A stretch of 64,000 nucleotides of DNA from a bacterium (lineage in GTDB: Bacteria; Myxococcota_A; Polyangia; Nannocystales; Nannocystaceae): NCBI GenBank assembly GCA_024742475.1, contig JANSYI010000001.1, forward strand, positions 1 through 64,000, in the 5' to 3' direction. Of the stretch, positions 25,261-33,670 are shown piece after piece. Each line of letters starts with the position of its first letter. Positions within the stretch are counted from its first letter, which is position 1. The notes under the pieces are model-generated. The model saw only the letters and a list, made by a program, of their open reading frames with translations. It had not been told where the DNA came from and made no database searches. Made by a program: the position numbers and the translations under genes.

Positions 25261-26376
25261 TCATTCGTACGTGGCGAGGTAGATGGCGGTCTCGGCTGCG
25301 ATGGCCATGACCGGCGCGTTGCGGGCGGCGGCGATGCCCGAGGGCTCGAGGATCTCCGCGGTGTCGACGCGGTCCATGCCGCCGTCTTCGGTGTTGGCAG
25401 TGACGAGGCGGGATCCGCCGAGGTCGTCACTGACCGGGATGATTGCGGTCACGCCTCCGGGGGCGAGCGAGACACCACCGTGCCGACCCATCCCGAGGCC
25501 CGCGACCACCTCTTGCACGTCGCCGCTCTCGTCGATGGCCCAGAGGATGCCCTCGGCTCCCGACTGTGCGCGTGCGTGGTGATCCATCACCCACGCTACG
25601 TTGTTCGCGTCCACATGGATTCCCGTGGGGGCGACCAAAGGTGCGCCTTGGTGGAGAACGGTGGCAGCGCCCCCTTCGACCGGCGCCGTGAAGACCGCGG
25701 GCACCCCTTCGGCGTCGTAGCCGGAGACGTAGAGGTCTTCGCAGTCGACCGAGACGATGACGCCTGCAGCCCGGGCGACCCCGCTGGCCGAGAACGGCTG
25801 AGGCGCCCCACCCCGCGGAGAGAGGGTGAAGATGCCGCCCAGCGACTCCTCCTGGCTCTCCTCGAACGCCTGCGTGGCGTCGATGGACGAGGCCCCGCCG
25901 ACGTCGGAGACGAGCAGCGTGCCGCCGTCGCAGGTGACGGTGATGTCGGTGGGATAGGCCAGCGGCGCACCTGCGTGCAGCACTCGAACGTCACCGGCGA
26001 GATCGACGGCAAAGATGGCCGGGGCACCGGTCTCATCGTAGGCCGCGAAGTAGAACTCCGAGCCGTCGGGCGCCGCCGCGATCGCGCTGGCGTCGTCGAA
26101 GCCCGAGTCGGCGAGCAGCTCGATGAGCGTCGGTGCGTCCTCGGGCAGCCCCTGTGGTCCGTCGCCGGTCGAGCTTCCCGAGTCGTCATCGGTGTCGCTG
26201 TCCGAATCCGAATCCGAATCCGAGTCGGGGTCGGAGTCGCTGCCGGGGTTCATGGTTTCTCCGGGTCCGGAGGAGGGGCCGTCCGTGTCGGACCCTGCGT
26301 TTGCTGGGGAGGACGAGCAGCCCCAGCTCGAGGCGGCAAGGCCGAGGCCGGCCGCGAGAATGATTGTTCGTTGCAT
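25261..26376 (-). CDS. beta-propeller-like lipoprotein with Ser-Asp repeat linker
   Basis: From ATG 26376 the precursor has 371 residues. MQRTIILAAGLGLAASSWGC (Cys20) is the lipoprotein signal. The linker contains an (Asp-Ser)n run encoded by a TCCGAA/TCCGAG hexamer tandem (26201-26239). The rest has repeated strands of the type YPTDITVTCDGGTLLVSDVG and ILWAIDESGDVQEVVAG, as in NHL/SMP-30-like propellers. AGGAGA close to the start supports it. It sits between a HupE-like gene (76-base gap) and a DUF4331 gene (20-base gap). Ligand binding is inferred, and the function is unknown. Confidence 0.82.
   Translation of the reverse strand: MQRTIILAAGLGLAASSWGCSSSPANAGSDTDGPSSGPGETMNPGSDSDPDSDSDSDSDSDTDDDSGSSTGDGPQGLPEDAPTLIELLADSGFDDASAIAAAPDGSEFYFAAYDETGAPAIFAVDLAGDVRVLHAGAPLAYPTDITVTCDGGTLLVSDVGGASSIDATQAFEESQEESLGGIFTLSPRGGAPQPFSASGVARAAGVIVSVDCEDLYVSGYDAEGVPAVFTAPVEGGAATVLHQGAPLVAPTGIHVDANNVAWVMDHHARAQSGAEGILWAIDESGDVQEVVAGLGMGRHGGVSLAPGGVTAIIPVSDDLGGSRLVTANTEDGGMDRVDTAEILEPSGIAAARNAPVMAIAAETAIYLATYE
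26201..26239 (-). repeat. hexanucleotide tandem repeat coding for (Asp-Ser)n
   Basis: Three exact TCCGAA units are followed by TCCGAG and degenerate TCGGGG/TCGGAG copies. On the minus strand it codes for alternating Asp and Ser in the propeller lipoprotein linker. Unit length six keeps the frame if the repeat expands or contracts. Confidence 0.7.
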
Positions 26377-26452
26377 ACGTCTCCTGGTTCTCCGCCGCAG
26401 GGGCCGAGATTCGTCGTTCGTTTCGGGGTGATGAGGGGTGTCGAGGTGGCGT

Positions 26453-27556
26453 CTACAGAGCGAGCGTTCGCTCGAACAGCCACATGCAGCCGCACAAGGC
26501 GATGGCGAGCGAGCCCGCCTGCACGCCGTAGCGCGGGTAGCTCGGGCGCCGCGCCCAGGCGGCCAGAGGAAGCAGCAGGGCGAGCACGCACGCGATCTGC
26601 CCAAGCTCGATGCCGACGTTGAACGACAGCAGCGCGAGCAGCCGGTGCGTCTGTGGCAGCCCGACGTCGGCCAGCACGGACGAGAAGCCGAAGCCGTGAA
26701 TGAGCCCAAAGGCCACCGCGAGGACGTTGCGCGTGCGCAGGGTCTTGACCGAGGGAGCCTCGGGGCGCGCGACGTTGAGCCCCGCCACCAGCACGATGCT
26801 GGCGGCGATCGTGGCCTCGACCCACGCGATGGGCAGCGCGACCCAGCCCAGCGCCGCGGCGCAAAGGCTGATGCTGTGGCCTACCGTGAACGCGGTGACG
26901 AGCCAGCCAATGTCTGCGGCGGCGGATCGAAGGCCGTCTCGCTTGGCGGTGAGACCGGCGATGAGGATCAGAGACAGCAAGAAGAGCAGGTGGTCGTAGC
27001 CGGTGATCAGGTGGACGATGCCCTCGCGCACGAACGACGAGGCCGTGCTGCTCGCGGTTGGGGCCGTATCGATGACGAGCGACCGCGACTCGGCCCGCAG
27101 CACGTGCGAGGCGCTGCCGGCCTCGGCGTGCACGGTGACGAACACCTCGTGGTCGGGATCGTCGTCGAAGAGGGTGTCGTCCCGAAGCGAGAGGCTGCCG
27201 ACCGACGGGCAGGCCATGTCGAGCGTGGCGAGAAGCTGGTCCTTCGGCCCCGACTCGAGCGCGACGCTCTGCGCCTGAGCGTCACACGCGCCCCGATCGC
27301 TGCGCATCGTGATGCCGCGGGTGAGCCAGGCGGCGAGCAGATCGCCGTGCTGCTCGACCTCGTCCGCGTCGAGCGAGCGCCCCAGACCGAGCGCCAGCGC
27401 GGCATCGGTCGCCTCGATCCGGGCCTCTACGGTGGCTCCGGTCTCGCTGGGCGTGACTTCGAGCGCCTTCGTGCTGCCCATGTGGGCCGAAGCGGCCGAG
27501 GGGACGGCGAGGGTGGCCAGGAGTGCCGCGGTCGCGATTGGGAGGGCCTTCATCAT
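26453..27556 (-). CDS. HupE/UreJ_2-family membrane protein
   Basis: From ATG 27556 the protein has 367 residues. A cleavable signal (ALLATLAVPSAASAH) starts a periplasmic domain of about 165 residues. It is followed by six or seven transmembrane helices with ITGYDHLLFLLSLILIAG, LVTAFTVGHSISLCAAALG, FGLIHGFGFSSVLADVGLP and FNVGIELGQIACVLALLLP, the His/Asp-rich motifs of HupE/UreJ_2 proteins. Members are proposed nickel or metal permeases, but many are not linked to nickel enzymes, and no hydrogenase or urease is seen here. The start follows the MoxR gene by 92 bases and precedes the propeller lipoprotein. Confidence 0.9.
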   Translation of the reverse strand: MMKALPIATAALLATLAVPSAASAHMGSTKALEVTPSETGATVEARIEATDAALALGLGRSLDADEVEQHGDLLAAWLTRGITMRSDRGACDAQAQSVALESGPKDQLLATLDMACPSVGSLSLRDDTLFDDDPDHEVFVTVHAEAGSASHVLRAESRSLVIDTAPTASSTASSFVREGIVHLITGYDHLLFLLSLILIAGLTAKRDGLRSAAADIGWLVTAFTVGHSISLCAAALGWVALPIAWVEATIAASIVLVAGLNVARPEAPSVKTLRTRNVLAVAFGLIHGFGFSSVLADVGLPQTHRLLALLSFNVGIELGQIACVLALLLPLAAWARRPSYPRYGVQAGSLAIALCGCMWLFERTLAL

Positions 27557-27648
27557 CCTGCGCCTGATGTACGGAGAGGCGGGATAGATGGATCGGCACA
27601 AAAAGGCGGGGCAGCAGATGGCCCCCGGCTACGCGCCCGCGTGACGCT

Positions 27649-28782
27649 TCAGCGGTCGTCGGGCACGTTGATCTTGCGCTGACGCAGGACCTTCTTCACC
27701 AGCGCCCACACGGCGCCCGCGTCGCTGCCGACGTCGTACCATCGCCCCGAGAAGCGGCCGCAGAAGCTGCTCTTGAGCACCTCGGGCAGGGTGGACGTGT
27801 CGCCCGAGAAGAGCGGGTGCTTCAGGTAGATGCAGGCCTCCTCGGTGGCCCGCACCGAGAGGCTCGCGGGCAGATCGTCGCTGTTGCGGATGGCGTCGGC
27901 CACCGCGACGCAGTGCTCTACCAGCGACGTCGGCAGCTCTTCGTGTCGCCCCTGCAGGAGCTTTACCTCCTCCTCGGGAGGGAGATAGGTCATCTGCAGC
28001 GGGGCGAAGCGGTCGAGCTGCGCCGCGTCGATGCCGAACGTCGCCGAGAACTGGCTGCCGCGGTTGACGGCCGCGACGAACTGGACGTTGGCGGGGATTT
28101 CGATGAAGCGGTTCTCGATCGGGTGGAACACCTTGCGCGTGCTGTCGAGGGCGGGCATCAGCGCGTTACGAGCCGTCTCCTGACAGCGATTGAGCTCGTC
28201 GAGAAACACCAGGTAGCGCTTCTCGGGGTGCTCGTGCGCGTCTTCGAGCGCCAAGAGGACGTCGGTCTTCACGAAGTCGGTCACCGGAGACCCGCTCTGC
28301 GACGCGCGCACCTGGATCGTTGCGAAGAAGTCGGTCGCTTCGACGACCGCCCCGCAGTTGAAGAACACGAACTCCATGCCGAGCGTGGTCGCGATCGCAC
28401 GGGCCAAGACCGTCTTGCCGCATCCCTGCGGGCCATCGAGCAAGATGTTCAGGCCGCTCTCGAGCAGCACCTGGAGCTTCTTGCTGATGACCGGGTCGAG
28501 GTAGACGCCCTCGATGCGAAACGGAGCGCGGCCCACGTACTCGACCTCGATGGAGCCGCGGTCATCTCGCTCGGGCTTGTTGATCGCGGTGATGCGGACC
28601 ATGCAGGGCGCACCCGCGACGATGCGCTTGTCGGTGCTGAGCACGACCTTGGGCGCTCGTCTGCCATCGAGGTGTGTGGCGCGAAGCTTGTGCTTCGAGT
28701 CCTTCTGGGGGTTGGGCCAGAACACAGCCTCCAGCGCCTTGCCGACGGTGAGTTCCTCGATCTTCCACTTCTGTCCAGCCAT
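27649..28782 (-). CDS. MoxR-type AAA+ ATPase
   Basis: The 377-residue protein from ATG 28782 has an N-terminal beta-rich part of about 100 residues, and then an AAA+ module with Walker A GPQGCGKT, Walker B YLVFLDELNRCQ, sensor QFVAAVNRGSQF and the ERFAP-like LDRFAPLQMTYLP. This fits the MoxR/dynein-related AAA_5 group. These ATPases generally act as chaperones on VWA-domain partners to mature enzymes or complexes. No VWA gene is adjacent; the nearest VWA gene in the window lies about 19 kb away at 8104. It follows the CheA-like kinase by 48 bases and is probably co-transcribed with it. Confidence 0.9.
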   Translation of the reverse strand: MAGQKWKIEELTVGKALEAVFWPNPQKDSKHKLRATHLDGRRAPKVVLSTDKRIVAGAPCMVRITAINKPERDDRGSIEVEYVGRAPFRIEGVYLDPVISKKLQVLLESGLNILLDGPQGCGKTVLARAIATTLGMEFVFFNCGAVVEATDFFATIQVRASQSGSPVTDFVKTDVLLALEDAHEHPEKRYLVFLDELNRCQETARNALMPALDSTRKVFHPIENRFIEIPANVQFVAAVNRGSQFSATFGIDAAQLDRFAPLQMTYLPPEEEVKLLQGRHEELPTSLVEHCVAVADAIRNSDDLPASLSVRATEEACIYLKHPLFSGDTSTLPEVLKSSFCGRFSGRWYDVGSDAGAVWALVKKVLRQRKINVPDDR

Positions 28783-28830
28783 GGGGTGCCCGCCTCGGGC
28801 GGGCACCAGTGTACCGCGGGCTGGAGCGGC

Positions 28831-30447
28831 TCAGCCGGTCTCTTGGAGTTCCACCGGCTTGGGCACGTGCGCTGCGATCGTGGTCCCCTGGCCTTGCGCG
28901 GACTGGATGAGGATGCGCCCACGCTGGGCTTTCACGGCCCGGTAGATCGCCGCCATACCGACACCGCGTCCGGAGATCTCGGTCGTTTGCTCCGCCGACG
29001 ACAGGCCGTCGTGGAAGATCAACGCCAGCTTCTCCTGCTCGGACATCGACTCGACCTCGGCCTCGTCGACGATCCCCATGGCGCACGCCTTCTGCACGAC
29101 CCGCTCGACGTCGATGCCGCGACCATCGTCGACGACTTCGACCACGTACTCGGCATCGCTGCTGGTCACCGACACGCGCAGCTGGCCCTCCTCCGGCTTG
29201 TCGCCTCGCATTCCCGGCTCCTCGAGACCGTGGTCGACCGAGTTGCGAATGAGGTGGGTGAGGTTGCGGAACACCGGACCGACCGTGTCCGGATCGACCG
29301 GGGTGTTGATCCCCTCGAGCGTGAGGTGAACCGGCTTGCCCAGGCGCTCGCCCAAGCCCGCGACGAAGGTGTCGAGCGGACCCATGAGGTCGGAGGCCGG
29401 ACACTGTGCAATGGTCGCAGCCCAGCGCCGCAGACGCGTACTCTGTGCCTCGTCTTCGATGCCGTCGGCGAGCAACCGAAGCTCGCGCACCTTGCTTCGG
29501 GTCACGGCGCACTCGTCGTCGCCCTCGCTGCGGTACGAGACCCCGATCACATCCTTGGTCTCGTCGAGGAACCTCTCCATCTCCGCGTGTGCGCGGTCGA
29601 TGTCCTCGGCGCCGATGTCTTCGAGGTCTTCGATGTGGTGGACGGTGACCGCGACCTCGCTGAGACCCCACGAGGCCGCGTTGCCCTTGACCGTGTGAAG
29701 GAGGCGGCGCTTGACAGCGTCGTCCTGCTCCTCGGCGGCCTGGTCCAAGAGCATGCGGGTGTCCGCGACGAACCGAGAGAACGCTGCGCGCTTGCCGAGA
29801 ATCGAAATGACCGCGTGGTTCCTCGCGGCCTCTCGCTGCGCTTGCTCGAGCGCGGTGACGTCGGAGATCGAGAGCAACAGCGTCTCGATCTCCCCCTCGG
29901 CGTCACGAACGACGCTTGGTTCGACCTTGAGGACCCTGCCACCCACGATGTAGCGCTCGGGCAGCTGGTCCAAAGAGCAGAACTCGGGAAGGATGTCCTC
30001 GAACACCTGATCGAGCAGTGATTCCACCGTCGCGAGGCTTCGGCCATCGAGCTTCAGGAGCTCGGTCAGCCGCATGCCAGCGCGAACTTCGCTTCCGAAG
30101 AGCTCCGAGCACGAGCGGGTGAAGCCGGGGGCGATTTGCAGATCGCGCCCCACGAGCACGAAGCCAAAGGCGACGTTGTCGAGGATCGTTCGAATCGCGC
30201 GGGTGCGCTCGGCGACGAGCCCTTCGAGGCGCTCGGCGTTCTTCGCGAGCTCCTGCTGCCGGATCTCCATCATCTCTCGGCGTCGGCGGTTCTCGGCTTC
30301 GCGCTGCTTCGCGCGCTCGAGCTGCTGCGAGATCATGGACTGGCCATCGCCCCCGTACAGGGAGATGACCTTCTCCTTGAGCATGGTCGAGGTCTTCTCA
30401 GCCGCGAGAGCCCTGCGCTCCCAGTCGTTCGTTCGTTGCTCGCTCAT
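28831..30447 (-). CDS. PAS-HPt-HATPase CheA-like histidine kinase (FIST-coupled)
   Basis: The 538-residue soluble protein begins with a charged coiled coil (about 40-85). A PAS-like domain follows (about 85-200, ILDNVAFGFVLVGRDLQIAP). An HPt domain with HTVKGNAASWGL (His251) precedes a P5-less CheA-type HATPase with HLIRNSVDHGLE, DDGRGID and ISGRGVGMAAI. There is no classical HisKA dimerisation domain, receiver or CheW domain. The ATG overlaps the upstream FIST stop as ATGA, indicating translational coupling, so the FIST protein is the likely sensor input. The receiver partner is not encoded nearby. Confidence 0.9.
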   Translation of the reverse strand: MSEQRTNDWERRALAAEKTSTMLKEKVISLYGGDGQSMISQQLERAKQREAENRRRREMMEIRQQELAKNAERLEGLVAERTRAIRTILDNVAFGFVLVGRDLQIAPGFTRSCSELFGSEVRAGMRLTELLKLDGRSLATVESLLDQVFEDILPEFCSLDQLPERYIVGGRVLKVEPSVVRDAEGEIETLLLSISDVTALEQAQREAARNHAVISILGKRAAFSRFVADTRMLLDQAAEEQDDAVKRRLLHTVKGNAASWGLSEVAVTVHHIEDLEDIGAEDIDRAHAEMERFLDETKDVIGVSYRSEGDDECAVTRSKVRELRLLADGIEDEAQSTRLRRWAATIAQCPASDLMGPLDTFVAGLGERLGKPVHLTLEGINTPVDPDTVGPVFRNLTHLIRNSVDHGLEEPGMRGDKPEEGQLRVSVTSSDAEYVVEVVDDGRGIDVERVVQKACAMGIVDEAEVESMSEQEKLALIFHDGLSSAEQTTEISGRGVGMAAIYRAVKAQRGRILIQSAQGQGTTIAAHVPKPVELQETG

Positions 30448-31595
30448 GCTGCCACCGCTTTCGATTTCGAGGAGAATGCGACTGCGACGAGGGTCTGGTT
30501 GATGTGCAGTCCGTTGAGTTGTTCGCCGTAGGTGTCGAAGCCGATCGAGGACTTGGCGACGGCGCTGATCTCCGCTCCCAGCTCGTCCCACTTCTCGTCC
30601 CCCGAGGCTTCGAGCGCTCGCAGCACGCAGTTGAAGCCGAGCATGAAGTCGACGTCCTTCAGCGGGCTGAGGTCTCCATGCAGCGACTGGGTCATGTCGT
30701 GGTGCGAACCCGTCTGGAGCACCATGCCCTCCTCCATCGCGCAATAGAACGTGAGCGAACCGTCGTCGTTGACGCTTTGAATGCTCCGCACGTAGTTCTC
30801 GCCTTCGCAGCGGAACATGACCGGGTGAAGGAACGACTTTGCGCCGTCGAGCTCGGCCAGGGGAACTCCAATGGCCTTGGCGTAGGCTTCGGCCGCGGGG
30901 TAGCCATCGAACTCGTAGACTCGGCGCGCGGCGGGGTCGGCCTTCGTCACGGCGAGCATGTGCTTCTCGGTCGTGAAGTGCTGATGCTTGATGACGTGAA
31001 ACTGTGCTTCGGTGCTGCGGGCGAGCACGACCGCCGCGCGGTCGGACTTTGCGGTCCCGTTGCAGATCACCGTGGTCTTCGAGAAGGCCAGGTCGTCTCC
31101 GGCAGATCCTCCTGCCAGCGGAACGCCTTGCAGCCCCGCGGCAAGCGCGGAAGACACCCGCTCCTCGGACATCGACAGGCCGTCGACGAAGAGCAGCGCG
31201 AGGAACTGCTCGGGGTCGAGCGTCTCGGGGTCGGCACCGTGCTGCTCGAACAGATGATGGGCCGCCGCGTCGCCTCGAGCCTCGTCGAAGTCGGCCAAGC
31301 CCTCGAAGGACTGGACCGCCCAGTCGATGCCTGTGTCGCATAGACCCGCGACGACGAGGGAGTTGCGATGGTGCTTACCACCGATGTGTTCGCCCGACGT
31401 CGAGCACCCGACCATCGGAACCCCTGGGAAGCGGTGCGAAAGGGCGTTGGCGACGGAGCTTGCGTCCTGGGCGGCGCTACAGAAGACGAACAGCATCTCC
31501 GGCGCTTCGCTCCAGTGTTCAACCGCCTCTTGCACCGCGGCCGCGCCGTCGGTGAGCTGAGAGGAACCCTCGAATGTGTGCATCAGAAACGCCAT
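30444..31595 (-). CDS. FIST_N/FIST_C-domain sensor protein
   Basis: The 383-residue cytoplasmic protein from ATG 31595 has a FIST_N half (MLFVFCSAAQDASSVANALS, PGVPMVGCSTSGEH, VPLAGGSAGDD) and a FIST_C half (EGENYVRSIQSVNDDGSLTF, GFNCVLRALEASGDEKWDEL, SSIGFDTYGEQLNGLHINQT). FIST domains are sensory modules thought to bind small ligands, with amino acids proposed, or to act next to histidine kinases. The stop overlaps the next ATG (ATGA), so the kinase is translated with it. ATG 31583 is a second possible start; upstream frame to 31619 has no clear ribosome site. Confidence 0.92.
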   Translation of the reverse strand: MAFLMHTFEGSSQLTDGAAAVQEAVEHWSEAPEMLFVFCSAAQDASSVANALSHRFPGVPMVGCSTSGEHIGGKHHRNSLVVAGLCDTGIDWAVQSFEGLADFDEARGDAAAHHLFEQHGADPETLDPEQFLALLFVDGLSMSEERVSSALAAGLQGVPLAGGSAGDDLAFSKTTVICNGTAKSDRAAVVLARSTEAQFHVIKHQHFTTEKHMLAVTKADPAARRVYEFDGYPAAEAYAKAIGVPLAELDGAKSFLHPVMFRCEGENYVRSIQSVNDDGSLTFYCAMEEGMVLQTGSHHDMTQSLHGDLSPLKDVDFMLGFNCVLRALEASGDEKWDELGAEISAVAKSSIGFDTYGEQLNGLHINQTLVAVAFSSKSKAVAA

Positions 31596-31668
31596 CGGGC
31601 GAGACGCGCGAAGGATCAAGGGTGTGGCCCGACTCGGGCCGGACCCCGAGCCGGGCGCGCCCTCGACT

Positions 31669-32307
31669 TCACCCCTTGGCGCGTGCGGCCTTGCGCGCCG
31701 CCACCCGAGGATCGGCCTTCCGACGCACCCACGACTCGCCCTGCCTCCGGGCCCTGACCTCGACCAGCTCGACGTCGGAGAACGTCAGGGAGGTGGGATC
31801 CTCGGGCGAGAGAACGAAGCTCGACAGCGTGGCCTCGACCGTCGCGACACACAACCCCGCGCCGCAGCGCTCGAGGAGCTCCGCGTGGCGCTCTTCGGTC
31901 AGCGACAGCCGCGGGAGCCACCCATGCACGATGCGCTCGTCTTGGCTGGCGTGGTCGAAGGGCAGCACGTTGCATGCGGCCGGGCCGGTGCACAGCGGCG
32001 CCGAGACGCCGACCTCCCAGCGATACCGCTTGCCCTGCCAATCGCTGCGCACGGACTCCAGCGTCTGGCCGCGGGTCAGCGACGGCTCGCGCAGCGCGGC
32101 GGTGATCTCCGCTGCGAGCACGTAGGCGCTCCGGTCGTCCAGCGCCGGCGCGGGCCGCTGCGCGCGAATCTTGTTTCGCGTCTTCTTGGCCTTCTTCTTG
32201 GGCTTGTGGGGCGCATCGGCGGTCTGCTCGATTGCGACCTCGACCTCGGCGTGGCTCGTGCACGCGCCCAGCAGCAGCGCGACGAGCAACGAGACGCGGC
32301 GCTTCAC
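31669..32307 (-). CDS. lipoprotein of unknown function
   Basis: GTG 32307 starts VKRRVSLLVALLLGAC, a typical lipoprotein signal (Cys16), followed by a Lys-rich segment KPKKKAKKTRNKIRAQ and a mixed domain with cysteines paired near LCTGPAAC and RCGAGLC. A basic tail (RVAARKAARAKG) ends the protein. Length is 212 residues. The start GTG overlaps the TPR gene's TGA as GTGA, which argues for translational coupling with the TPR lipoprotein. I cannot identify a family. It is 73 bases upstream of the FIST gene. Confidence 0.72.
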   Translation of the reverse strand: MKRRVSLLVALLLGACTSHAEVEVAIEQTADAPHKPKKKAKKTRNKIRAQRPAPALDDRSAYVLAAEITAALREPSLTRGQTLESVRSDWQGKRYRWEVGVSAPLCTGPAACNVLPFDHASQDERIVHGWLPRLSLTEERHAELLERCGAGLCVATVEATLSSFVLSPEDPTSLTFSDVELVEVRARRQGESWVRRKADPRVAARKAARAKG

Positions 32308-33596
32308 GACGCCCCCAGCTGGCCGCGGATCTCGGCCACGAGCACGGGGTCGACGTTGGGTCGGGCGGCGACCGCCTCTTCGAGGTGCGCGCGAGCGGAG
32401 TTGGTGTCGCCCTCGGACATCTCGACCAGCGCCGCGTGCAGGGTGAGCTCCGCGTCCTGGGTGCCCAGGGATCGGGCCTTGTCGATCGCGTCTCGGGCTC
32501 GCTTGGTGTCGCCTGCCCTGACGGATGCGAGCGCCAGCGTGTCCCACGACCAGATGTTCTGGCGCGCCTCGAGCTCCTGCTCGGCCAGCTGGAGCGCGTA
32601 CATGGGCTGCTCACCACGGCGGGCGAGGAAATGCGCGACCGGACGCGGGTCGTGCTCGGCCATCGCCAGGGCGTCGTGCAGGCCCGAGCGCGCTTGCGCC
32701 GTGTCCTCCATCGCGCGATCGAGCTCGACGATGCGCAGGATCGTCTCGGCGCTGGCGGATCGCTCCGCCGCACGAGCGAGCAGTTCCCGACCGCCCGCGA
32801 GGTCGCCCACCTCTGCGGCCGCACGCCCGGCAAGGACGAGAGCCGGTGCGTAGTCGGGGACGAGCTCCAACGCTCGTGCGGCGGCTTTCTTCGCGGGCAC
32901 AGCCTCGCCGCGCCGCAGATACATCGCGCCCAAGTCTGTGAAACACCACGCCATCGACTCGGGGTCGCGCGCGCTCCCTGCATCGAGGGCGTACTCGAGG
33001 GCTTCCACCGCCCCATCGAAGTCGCCGTACAGCCAGCGCATGTACCCGATCCGGTTGTAGCTGCGTAGGTCGGGGCGCAGATCGATCGCCGCCTCGTAAG
33101 CCTTCTCCGCCGCTTCATAGCGACCCAGCTCGAGCGACGCGTCACCGACCAACAGCCGAGGCGTGGGGTCGTAGGGGAGGTCGACGGCCAGCTCGTTCGC
33201 GGCGGCGATCACCTGCTCGAAGCGGTGGTCGTCGAGCAGCAGCATCGCTGCGAGCAGCCTCAGGCGCGGGGCGTCTGTGGTCCGCGCGAGCCCAACCTCG
33301 ATGACATCGCGGGCATAGGCCCGGTTCGCCCCGCCCTCGGACCGAGCGGCCCGAAGGAACGCGGTCGCCAGCGCGACGTACGACTGCGGATGGTCCGGCT
33401 CGGCCTTCAGCTGCGCCTGGGCGGCGGCAATCTCCGGCGCGTTCGCGGCGTCGAAGCCCAGCGCGAGGTCGGGCAGCTGCGGCGCGGGGGCGGCTCGCTC
33501 GACCGGCGCCGGCCGTGGTGAGGCCGCTTGCGGCTCACCACATCCACCCAGGGCGGCAAGGAGGCTCAACGTCACTCCGATCGTCGTCTTCGTCAT
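32304..33596 (-). CDS. TPR-repeat lipoprotein
   Basis: From ATG 33596 the precursor has 430 residues. MTKTTIGVTLSLLAALGGC (Cys19) is the lipoprotein signal and is followed by an Ala/Pro linker. At least eight tetratricopeptide-like helix pairs follow, e.g. LLVGDASLELGRYEAAEKAYEA-type, YNRIGYMRWLYGDFDGAVEA and ALVLAGRAAAEVGDLAGGRE. TPR arrays mediate protein assembly at the membrane. Frame continues upstream to 34016 but is an Arg-rich antisense extension. It overlaps the next gene by GTGA, and may be the first gene of the eight-gene minus-strand run. Confidence 0.86.
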   Translation of the reverse strand: MTKTTIGVTLSLLAALGGCGEPQAASPRPAPVERAAPAPQLPDLALGFDAANAPEIAAAQAQLKAEPDHPQSYVALATAFLRAARSEGGANRAYARDVIEVGLARTTDAPRLRLLAAMLLLDDHRFEQVIAAANELAVDLPYDPTPRLLVGDASLELGRYEAAEKAYEAAIDLRPDLRSYNRIGYMRWLYGDFDGAVEALEYALDAGSARDPESMAWCFTDLGAMYLRRGEAVPAKKAAARALELVPDYAPALVLAGRAAAEVGDLAGGRELLARAAERSASAETILRIVELDRAMEDTAQARSGLHDALAMAEHDPRPVAHFLARRGEQPMYALQLAEQELEARQNIWSWDTLALASVRAGDTKRARDAIDKARSLGTQDAELTLHAALVEMSEGDTNSARAHLEEAVAARPNVDPVLVAEIRGQLGAS

Positions 33597-33670
33597 GGCT
33601 GCAGCGTCGATACGTGGGCCGGGCGGAAACGGATCGCAGAAAAGTCGATGAGTGTTAGGAATGACCCCGT

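Noticed and set aside
28831..30447. Chemotaxis CheA
   Set aside because: The ATPase and HPt look like CheA, but there is no CheW-like P5 domain and no che, MCP or flagellar gene nearby.
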